NCBI GenBank assembly: GCA_023387295.1
Contig: JAEWIG010000415.1
Span: forward strand, 1-19,336
Source of the DNA: Bacillota bacterium
GTDB taxonomy: Bacteria > Bacillota > Bacilli > Bacillales > Cytobacillaceae
Direction of reading: 5' to 3'
DNA length: 19,336 nt
A program made the position numbers and the translations under genes. Below, piece after piece: positions 13,980 through 19,336 of this stretch (position 1 is the stretch's first letter; every line of letters begins with the position of its first letter). The notes under the pieces are model-generated. The model was not told the DNA's origin. It saw only the letters and a list, made by a program, of their open reading frames with translations, and searched no databases.

Positions 13980-15507
13980 AATATTCGACACCACTCTACG
14001 AGATGGGGAACAGTCACCCGGTGTAAACTTAAATTTTTCTGAAAAATTAGAAATCGCAAAACAGCTAGAAAGATTAAATGTTGATATTATCGAAGCTGGT
14101 TTTCCTGCCGCATCAAAAGGAGATTTCACCTCTGTCCAAAAGATTGCCCAGACGATTCGAAATTGCTCGGTCACTGGACTTGCAAGAGGAGTTATAACAG
14201 ATATTGATGCTGCATGGGAGTCATTAAAAGACGGTGCAGAGCCAAGACTTCATACATTTCTAGCAACTTCGCCAATCCATCGTCAATATAAATTGAAGAT
14301 GTCAAAGGAAGAGGTCATAGAAACAGCTGTCAGTACAGTGAAATACGCAGCTAAAAAGTTCCCGATCATTCAATGGTCTGCGGAAGATGCGTCAAGAACA
14401 GAGCTACCGTTTCTAGCAGAAATTATTGAGAAAGTCATTCAAGCAGGTGCACATGTTATTAATATTCCTGACACGGTTGGATATGGGACACCACAGGAAT
14501 ACGGTCAGATTTTTAAATACTTAAGAGAACATGTTCCTTCAATTGATAAAGTATCACTTTCCACTCATTGTCATGATGATCTAGGGATGGCGATTGCAAA
14601 CTCTCTTGCAGCTATTGAAAATGGAGCTACTCAAGTAGAAGGAACAATTAACGGAATTGGAGAAAGAGCAGGTAATGCTGCACTTGAGGAGCTTGCAGTA
14701 GCACTTTATATAAGAAATGATTATTACAAGGCAACAACAAGGATGAACTTGCAAGAAATTAGTCGAACAAGTAGCCTTGTTAGCAAACTTACAGGAATGG
14801 TTGTACCTGCTAATAAAGCGGTTGTTGGTCGAAATGCTTATGCTCATGAGTCCGGTATTCACCAAGACGGTGTATTGAAAGAGAAAACGACGTATGAAAT
14901 TATTTCTCCAGAATTAGTAGGATTCCAGTCTAACTCATTAGTACTTGGTAAGCATTCAGGCAGACATGCGTTTAAAAATCGCCTAAATGAGCTAGGTTTA
15001 AATGTTCCTGAGGAAGAAATTAAAACACTATTTGTTTCATTTAAAGACCTTGCTGACCGTAAAAAAGAAATCACGGATGAAGATCTTGTGGCGCTTGTAC
15101 TTGGAGATAGGCTTTCAACAGAAGAACGCTTTTACGAGCTTATTCAAATTCAAGTTCAATATGGTACGAACCAGGTTCCGACTGCAACTGTGACTTTATC
15201 TGGTCCGGAAAAAGAAATCATTCAAGAAGCTGGAACAGGTGCGGGAAGCATCGAAGCGCTGTATAACACACTAGAAAAATGTGTTGAAGGAGAGATTCAT
15301 TTACTTGATTATCGAATTCAATCGGTTGGAGCTGGAAGGGATGCTCTTGCACAAGTTTATGTTAGCTTGAAATATTTGGATACTGAAACAAGTGGGCGTG
15401 GACTTGCACAGGACGTGCTTGAGGCTTCAGCAAAAGCTTATCTAAATGCAATTAATCGTGTGATTTATATGAATAATAAAATTCCTATTTTAAATGCAAC
15501 CAATTAG
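13966..15507 (+). CDS. leuA: 2-isopropylmalate synthase
   Basis: First committed step of leucine synthesis: 2-ketoisovalerate plus acetyl-CoA to 2-isopropylmalate. 513 residues from GTG 13966, close to the B. subtilis length. The TIM barrel opens with IKIFDTTLRDGEQSPGVN, whose Arg-Asp is catalytic/metal-linked. STHCHDDLGMA (about 199-209) gives the metal-binding His-x-His, NGIGERAGNA (about 232-241) closes the barrel, and the C-terminal LeuA dimer domain (about 390-500) carries leucine feedback control. GTG 13966 gives the family N-terminus and overlaps ilvC by 14 bases; upstream in-frame TTGs (13930, 13957, 13960) would add a basic stretch not seen in relatives. The ribosome site is only a weak A/G-rich run. 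Confidence 0.95.
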   Translation: MQKIKIFDTTLRDGEQSPGVNLNFSEKLEIAKQLERLNVDIIEAGFPAASKGDFTSVQKIAQTIRNCSVTGLARGVITDIDAAWESLKDGAEPRLHTFLATSPIHRQYKLKMSKEEVIETAVSTVKYAAKKFPIIQWSAEDASRTELPFLAEIIEKVIQAGAHVINIPDTVGYGTPQEYGQIFKYLREHVPSIDKVSLSTHCHDDLGMAIANSLAAIENGATQVEGTINGIGERAGNAALEELAVALYIRNDYYKATTRMNLQEISRTSSLVSKLTGMVVPANKAVVGRNAYAHESGIHQDGVLKEKTTYEIISPELVGFQSNSLVLGKHSGRHAFKNRLNELGLNVPEEEIKTLFVSFKDLADRKKEITDEDLVALVLGDRLSTEERFYELIQIQVQYGTNQVPTATVTLSGPEKEIIQEAGTGAGSIEALYNTLEKCVEGEIHLLDYRIQSVGAGRDALAQVYVSLKYLDTETSGRGLAQDVLEASAKAYLNAINRVIYMNNKIPILNATN

Positions 15508-15560
15508 TAGAACGGTAATAAAAGTGAAAAATTTTCACCAAAAATGACGGAGGGGTAATC

Positions 15561-16673
15561 ATGAAAAAACGTATCGCTGTACTTCCTGGAGATGGAGTCG
15601 GAAAAGAAGTGGTCAAAGGTGCAATAGAAATTCTACAGGCTGTTGGAGAGCGTTTTGGACACCAATTCGATTTTCAATACGGAAAGATCGGTGGAGAAGC
15701 AATTGATGCGCTTGGTACCCCATTACCCGATGAGACAATTGAGCTATGCAAGCAAAGCGATGCGGTATTACTAGGTGCAGTTGGTGGGCCTAAATGGGAA
15801 AGCCAACCTGTACACCTTCGTCCTGAACGTGGTCTTCTTAAAATTCGAAAAGAATTAAACCTATATGCAAACTTAAGGCCGACAACTTATTATGCGAGTC
15901 TAGTAGACTCTTCCCCACTTCGGGCAGAAGTGATAGAAGACGTGGATATGTTAATGGTTCGAGAATTAACAGGTGGTTTATATTTTGGGAAACCTAGTGA
16001 ACGAACAACTAAAGATGGGGAAGAATCAGTTGTAGACACGTTGTTTTATAAGCGAGAAGAAATGTATCGGGTTATTAAACTCGCGTTTGAGCTAGCGAAA
16101 GAAAGAGGCCAAAAGGTCACTTCAGTTGACAAGGCCAATGTATTAGAATCCAGTCGAATGTGGCGGGAGGTTGCAGAAGAAGTTTCTCGTGACTATCCAA
16201 CTGTAACACTTGAACATATGCTTGTCGATAATGCAGCTATGCAAATGATTCGCAGACCAAAGCAGTTCGATGTTGTTGTAACAGAAAATTTGTTTGGAGA
16301 CATTTTAAGTGATGAAGCTTCTGTTTTGACAGGCTCCTTAGGAATGCTTCCTTCCGCAAGTTTATCTGAAAACGGTCCATATTTATATGAGCCTATTCAT
16401 GGCTCAGCTCCTGATATTGAAGGAAAAAACATTGCCAATCCAATTGCAACGATTCTTTCAGCAGCTATGATGCTTCGTCTATCTTTTGGTATGAAGGAAG
16501 AGGCGAAAGCCATCGAAAATGCTGTAAATCAGGTCCTTGATATGGGATATCGAACAAAAGATATTATGGCATTCGGCAAAAAGCAAATTTCAACGAGTGA
16601 AATGATAAAAGAAATTAAAGCGACTTTTCTTGATAATGAAGCCATCATGAACATCATGAGTGCATATGCATAG
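15561..16673 (+). CDS. leuB: 3-isopropylmalate dehydrogenase
   Basis: Oxidises and decarboxylates 3-isopropylmalate to 2-ketoisocaproate with NAD. 370 residues of the isocitrate/isopropylmalate dehydrogenase fold. Motifs: LPGDGVGKEVV near the N-terminus, the substrate Arg region HLRPERGLLKIRKEL (about 91-105), MVRELTGGLYFGKP (about 132-145), VTENLFGDILSDEASVLTGSLGMLPSAS (about 236-263, metal Asp residues), and LYEPIHGSAPDI (about 272-283, NAD site). GGAGGGG precedes the ATG by 5-6 bases. It is followed by about 500 non-coding bases with repeats and a terminator before leuC. Confidence 0.97.
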   Translation: MKKRIAVLPGDGVGKEVVKGAIEILQAVGERFGHQFDFQYGKIGGEAIDALGTPLPDETIELCKQSDAVLLGAVGGPKWESQPVHLRPERGLLKIRKELNLYANLRPTTYYASLVDSSPLRAEVIEDVDMLMVRELTGGLYFGKPSERTTKDGEESVVDTLFYKREEMYRVIKLAFELAKERGQKVTSVDKANVLESSRMWREVAEEVSRDYPTVTLEHMLVDNAAMQMIRRPKQFDVVVTENLFGDILSDEASVLTGSLGMLPSASLSENGPYLYEPIHGSAPDIEGKNIANPIATILSAAMMLRLSFGMKEEAKAIENAVNQVLDMGYRTKDIMAFGKKQISTSEMIKEIKATFLDNEAIMNIMSAYA

Positions 16674-16855
16674 AAAAGCGTAGGCGGCTTCGGAACAATT
16701 AAAGAACAAATTGTTCCTGCGATGTGAATTCATAGAAGCTTTCCTATGCGCTCAGGGGCGACAAGCATAAGGCGATTCGGCAGGAAGGTTGTTCTTTAAC
16801 CTTCTTGTCGGATTGACTTATGACCTCGAGCCCCTAGCCGCCGAAGCTAGACAAA
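16671..16855. repeat. Dispersed structured repeat, family A, full copy (with internal insert)
   Basis: It begins at the leuB stop codon (TAGAAAAGCGTAGGCGGCT, 16671-16689) and ends near 16853 (AGCCGCCGAAGCTAGACA). Nested arms pair: GGCGGCT with AGCCGCC, GGGGC with GCCCC, CATAAG (16765-16770) with CTTATG (16817-16822), and GGAAGGTT with AACCTTC. I recall similar CATAAG...CTTATG elements between genes of Bacillaceae. Relative to the truncated copy that follows, it has 59 extra bases (16690-16748) holding a perfect hairpin GGAACAATT/AATTGTTCC (16692-16717). Confidence 0.75.
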
Positions 16856-16889
16856 TAGAAAAAGCGTAGGCGGCTCGCCCAGGTGCGAG
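16856..16889. repeat. Truncated second copy of family A
   Basis: TAGAAAAAGCGTAGGCGGCT (16856-16875) repeats the first end of the full copy with one extra A. It is followed by CGCCCAGGTGCGAG, which aligns with CGCTCAGGGGCGAC (16749-16762) at 11 of 14 positions. The rest of the element is missing. Confidence 0.7.
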
Positions 16890-16919
16890 TAGATTATACC
16901 CTTATGAGATAAAGGAAAC

Positions 16920-16947
16920 ACGACCTTCGATTGGTCGTTTTTCTTTT
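16920..16947 (+). terminator. Intrinsic terminator between leuB and leuC
   Basis: ACGACC (16920-16925), loop TTCGATT, GGTCGT (16933-16938), then TTTTCTTTT. The stem is short but GC-rich with a good T tract. It lies inside the expected operon, so it would reduce leuCD transcription relative to leuAB. Confidence 0.72.
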
Positions 16948-16977
16948 AAAAATGCTCTTTGTTGATATTGCAAATTT

Positions 16978-17106
16978 GTTGATTAGAGTGGAAGGCACGA
17001 GACTCCTGCGGGAAGTGCGAGTCAATGGGAGACCCCGCAGGAGCGTGTGCTCCGAGGAGGCTCCCGGACCGCCCGCGGAAAGCGAGTGCCTGTAGCGGAA
17101 ATCAAC
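16978..17106. repeat. Dispersed structured repeat, family B, copy 2
   Basis: Ends GTTGATT (16978-16984) and AATCAAC (17100-17106) are inverted, with AGGCAC/GTGCCT next inward. The core has CTCCTGCGGG pairing with CCCGCAGGAG, and GGGAG pairing with CTCCC. It is the uninterrupted counterpart of 329-513 and is markedly GC-rich. Confidence 0.82.
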
Positions 17107-17179
17107 AGGTACGTTTAACACAGCCTTAACAAATGCAGATAAGCCATACTAAGAGAAATCGTTTAGAAGGAGGAAGAAA

Positions 17180-18592
17180 ATGGGGAAATCTATTGTTGAT
17201 AAAATATGGGAAAAACATATTGTTCACCAGGAAGAAGGAAAGCCGGATTTATTATATATAGACCTTCATCTTGTTCATGAGGTCACTTCTCCACAAGCCT
17301 TTTCAGGTTTGAGAATGAAGAATAGGAAGGTAAGAAGACCAGATAAAACCTTTGCTACTGTTGATCACAATATCCCAACTGATAACCGTTTTGAAATTAA
17401 TGATGTGGTTGCTTTAAATCAAATGACGACATTAGAAAAAAATTGCCAAGAGTTTGGCATACAGCTAGCTGGAATAGATAGTCCAGAGCAAGGGATTGTT
17501 CATGTAATAGGACCTGAACTTGGATTAACACAGCCAGGAATGACGATTGTTTGTGGTGATAGCCATACCTCGACTCATGGAGCATTCGGGTCGATAGCAT
17601 TTGGAATTGGAACAAGTGAAGTGGAGCATGTAATGGCAACCCAGACCATTTGGAGAGCAAAGCCAAAAACGTTGAAGCTTGAAATAAACGGTAAATTAAA
17701 AAGTGGTGTTACAGCAAAAGATGTGATTCTTTATATTCTTGCTTCGCATGGCATCGATTTTGGAAATGGATATGTAATTGAATATTGTGGTGATACGATT
17801 CGAAATATGACGATGGAAGAAAGAATGACCATATGTAATATGTCAATTGAAGGTGGAGCTAGGGCTGGCCTTGTCAGTCCAGACGAAACGACATTTTCTT
17901 ATATAAAAGGAAGAAAGTACGCACCAAAGGGAGATGATTTCGCGGCAACAGTTGAAAACTGGAGGCTGTTAGCGTCGGATGATGACGCTGTTTATGACAA
18001 GACCATTACGATAGACGCGAATGATGTAGCACCAATGGTAAGCTGGGGAACAAATCCAGCGATGACAGCGAAAGTAAATGATCGGGTTCCAACATTTGCA
18101 GAATGCAAGTCAGAATTAGAGAAGAAGTCACTGGAAAGAGCATTAGAATACATGGGCTTACAAGAAGGACAGCGAATTGAGGATATTAAAGTTCAGCATG
18201 TTTTTATCGGCTCATGTACGAATTCAAGAATTGAAGATTTACGCCAAGCTGCTTCAATTGCGAAAGGAAGTAAAGTTCATTCAAATGTAAGAGCTCTCGT
18301 TGTTCCTGGATCTCAGCAGGTGAAGAAACAAGCTGAATTGGAAGGACTAGATGTGGTTTTTAGAGAGGCAGGATTTGAATGGAGAGATTCAGGCTGTAGC
18401 ATGTGCTTAAGTATGAATAATGATATCGTACCTAACGGAGAGCATTGTGCTTCGACGTCTAATCGAAATTTTGAAGGACGTCAAGGTTCTGGTGCGAGAA
18501 CACATTTGGTTAGCCCTCTCATGGCCGCAGCTGCAGCGATTAACGGTAAATTCGTGAATGTAAGTGAATGGAAAACGGTAGAAACGGTATAG
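17180..18592 (+). CDS. leuC: 3-isopropylmalate dehydratase, large subunit
   Basis: With LeuD it isomerises 2-isopropylmalate to 3-isopropylmalate. 470 residues of the aconitase family. The 4Fe-4S cluster ligands are Cys346 (GSCTNSR), Cys406 and Cys409 (SGCSMCL). Other signatures are VDHNIPTDNR (61-70), CGDSHTSTHGAFG (125-137) and FGIGTSEVEH (141-150). The ATG has AGAAGGAGG about 8 bases upstream. A terminator and a family B repeat lie before it. Weak promoter-like hexamers (TTAACA at 17115 and 17126, TACTAA at 17147) occur, but none is convincing. Confidence 0.97.
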   Translation: MGKSIVDKIWEKHIVHQEEGKPDLLYIDLHLVHEVTSPQAFSGLRMKNRKVRRPDKTFATVDHNIPTDNRFEINDVVALNQMTTLEKNCQEFGIQLAGIDSPEQGIVHVIGPELGLTQPGMTIVCGDSHTSTHGAFGSIAFGIGTSEVEHVMATQTIWRAKPKTLKLEINGKLKSGVTAKDVILYILASHGIDFGNGYVIEYCGDTIRNMTMEERMTICNMSIEGGARAGLVSPDETTFSYIKGRKYAPKGDDFAATVENWRLLASDDDAVYDKTITIDANDVAPMVSWGTNPAMTAKVNDRVPTFAECKSELEKKSLERALEYMGLQEGQRIEDIKVQHVFIGSCTNSRIEDLRQAASIAKGSKVHSNVRALVVPGSQQVKKQAELEGLDVVFREAGFEWRDSGCSMCLSMNNDIVPNGEHCASTSNRNFEGRQGSGARTHLVSPLMAAAAAINGKFVNVSEWKTVETV

Positions 18593-18617
18593 TTGAAAAA
18601 AAGAGGAGGGACTAAAT

Positions 18618-19205
18618 TTGACGGCTTTTACAATATTAGAAGGAAAAGCAGTTGCATTAGATCGAGCAAATGTAGATACTGATCAGATAATTCCAAAGCA
18701 ATTTTTAAAAAGAATTGAGAAAACAGGCTTTGGTAAATATTTGTTTTATGATTGGCGCTACACGAAGGATGAGGAGCTAAACCCGGATTTTGAATTGAAT
18801 TTTCCAGAAAACCAAGGGGCGGAGATCTTAATAGCTAATGAAAATTTTGGTTGTGGGTCTTCAAGGGAGCACGCGCCATGGGCTTTATCAGATTTCGGTA
18901 TAAAAGCTATTATTGCTCCTTCATTTGCAGATATTTTTCACCAAAATTGCTTGAAAAATGGGATGCTTCCTATTCCATTACAGCCAGAGGAAGTTAATTA
19001 TTTATTGGTACAAGCAAAGAATCAGCCTTATGAGCTAAAGATTGACCTTGAAAAAGAAACAGTTTCTGATCAAAAAGGCTTTTCTACGAAATTTCCTATT
19101 AATGCCTATTGGAAAAAGATGCTCATGAATGGCTGGGATGAAATCGAAATTACGCTACAATTAGAAAATAAAATAAGTAAGTATGAAAAATTAGATGTTT
19201 CTTAA
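18618..19205 (+). CDS. leuD: 3-isopropylmalate dehydratase, small subunit
   Basis: The 195-residue swivel-domain subunit that pairs with LeuC. Motifs: DRANVDTDQIIPKQFLKRI (about 14-32), NFGCGSSREHAPWAL (about 75-89, substrate-binding loop) and FADIFHQNCLKNGMLPI (about 102-118). The start is TTG, 7 bases after GAGGAGGG (18603-18610); it lies 25 bases after leuC. Last gene of the operon, followed by two hairpins. Confidence 0.97.
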   Translation: MTAFTILEGKAVALDRANVDTDQIIPKQFLKRIEKTGFGKYLFYDWRYTKDEELNPDFELNFPENQGAEILIANENFGCGSSREHAPWALSDFGIKAIIAPSFADIFHQNCLKNGMLPIPLQPEEVNYLLVQAKNQPYELKIDLEKETVSDQKGFSTKFPINAYWKKMLMNGWDEIEITLQLENKISKYEKLDVS

Positions 19206-19210
19206 ACAAA

Positions 19211-19236
19211 AAGAGGCTGGGACAAAACCCACCTCT
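19211..19236 (+). repeat. Hairpin with AGAGGCTGGGACAAAAC motif
   Basis: AGAGG-C-TGGG pairs with CCCA-CCTCT over loop ACAAAA, with one bulged C. I recall GAGGCTGGGACAAAA-type sequences as common at 3' ends of genes in several Firmicutes. It is followed by the operon terminator. Confidence 0.5.
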
Positions 19237-19244
19237 AACATGAA

Positions 19245-19297
19245 AAAGCCGGTGAAATTTTACGACAAGTAAAATTTCACCGGCTTTGATTATTTTT
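19245..19297 (+). terminator. Terminator of the ilv-leu operon
   Basis: A perfect 19-bp stem: AAAGCCGGTGAAATTTTAC (19245-19263) with its complement at 19269-19287, loop GACAA, then GATTATTTTTG. The T tract starts four bases late, but the stem is very strong. Nothing further is recognised up to the window end. Confidence 0.88.
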
Positions 19298-19336
19298 GCA
19301 TTAAAATAAGGACCACTTCTGATAAAATTAAGTTAC

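Noticed and set aside
13827..14174. 115-codon minus-strand frame
   Set aside because: It is antisense to the ilvC/leuA junction, both of which are certain genes.
15524..15538. Near-palindrome GTGAAAAATTTTCAC before leuB, similar to a CodY half-box
   Set aside because: Inside the operon with no nearby promoter, and only 11 of 15 CodY matches; chance in AT-rich sequence is likely.
16894..17121. 75-codon open frame on the minus strand
   Set aside because: It crosses the terminator and the family B repeat; no ribosome site and a composition unlike a protein.

Overview
The window comes from a low-GC, endospore-forming Firmicute of the Bacillaceae. It carries gerE and gerM (sporulation and germination genes), several TTG/GTG starts behind strong AGGAGG-type ribosome sites, and a gene order (ysmA, gerE, ysmB, racE, gerM, rph, ysnA, ysnB, then ilv-leu) that I recall from the Bacillus subtilis chromosome. 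The genus cannot be fixed from the sequence alone.

Layout. 1-88: the end of a probable membrane protein. 329-513: a dispersed, highly structured repeat (family B, copy 1). 573-1160: an acyl-CoA thioesterase gene (ysmA) with an extended -10 promoter, an 18-bp palindrome matching the FadR operator consensus, and a terminator. 1171-2332: a two-gene unit encoding an SPFH/band-7 membrane protein and a 51-residue ribbon-helix-helix protein, with a promoter covered by phased repeats. 2408-2771: gerE with a SigK-type promoter and terminator. 2911-4198: ysmB (MarR type) overlapping or abutting racE (glutamate racemase). 4255-6393: a recQ helicase gene, not at this place in B. subtilis. 6429-7640: gerM, whose ribosome site lies in an inverted repeat. 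7704-9673: rph, rdgB and ysnB. 9692-9878: tRNA-Arg(UCU) with its own promoter and terminator.

10137-19287 is the branched-chain amino acid operon ilvBHC-leuABCD. Upstream are a perfect match to a CcpA cre consensus, possible CodY boxes, a SigA promoter, and a T-box leader with a Leu (CTC) specifier and an intrinsic terminator. IlvB/IlvH make acetolactate or acetohydroxybutyrate, IlvC reduces and isomerises it, and LeuA, LeuCD and LeuB extend 2-ketoisovalerate to the leucine precursor. Between leuB and leuC lie about 500 non-coding bases with a full and a truncated copy of a second repeat family (A), an intrinsic terminator, and a second copy of family B.

The genes are mostly housekeeping. 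The least explained material is non-coding: the two repeat families, each interrupted by a roughly 60-bp hairpin-containing insert, with the two inserts resembling each other; the phased TGATA repeats in front of the SPFH/RHH pair; the FadR-like operator at ysmA; and the terminator that splits leuAB from leuCD. All matches were made by eye. No database search was run.
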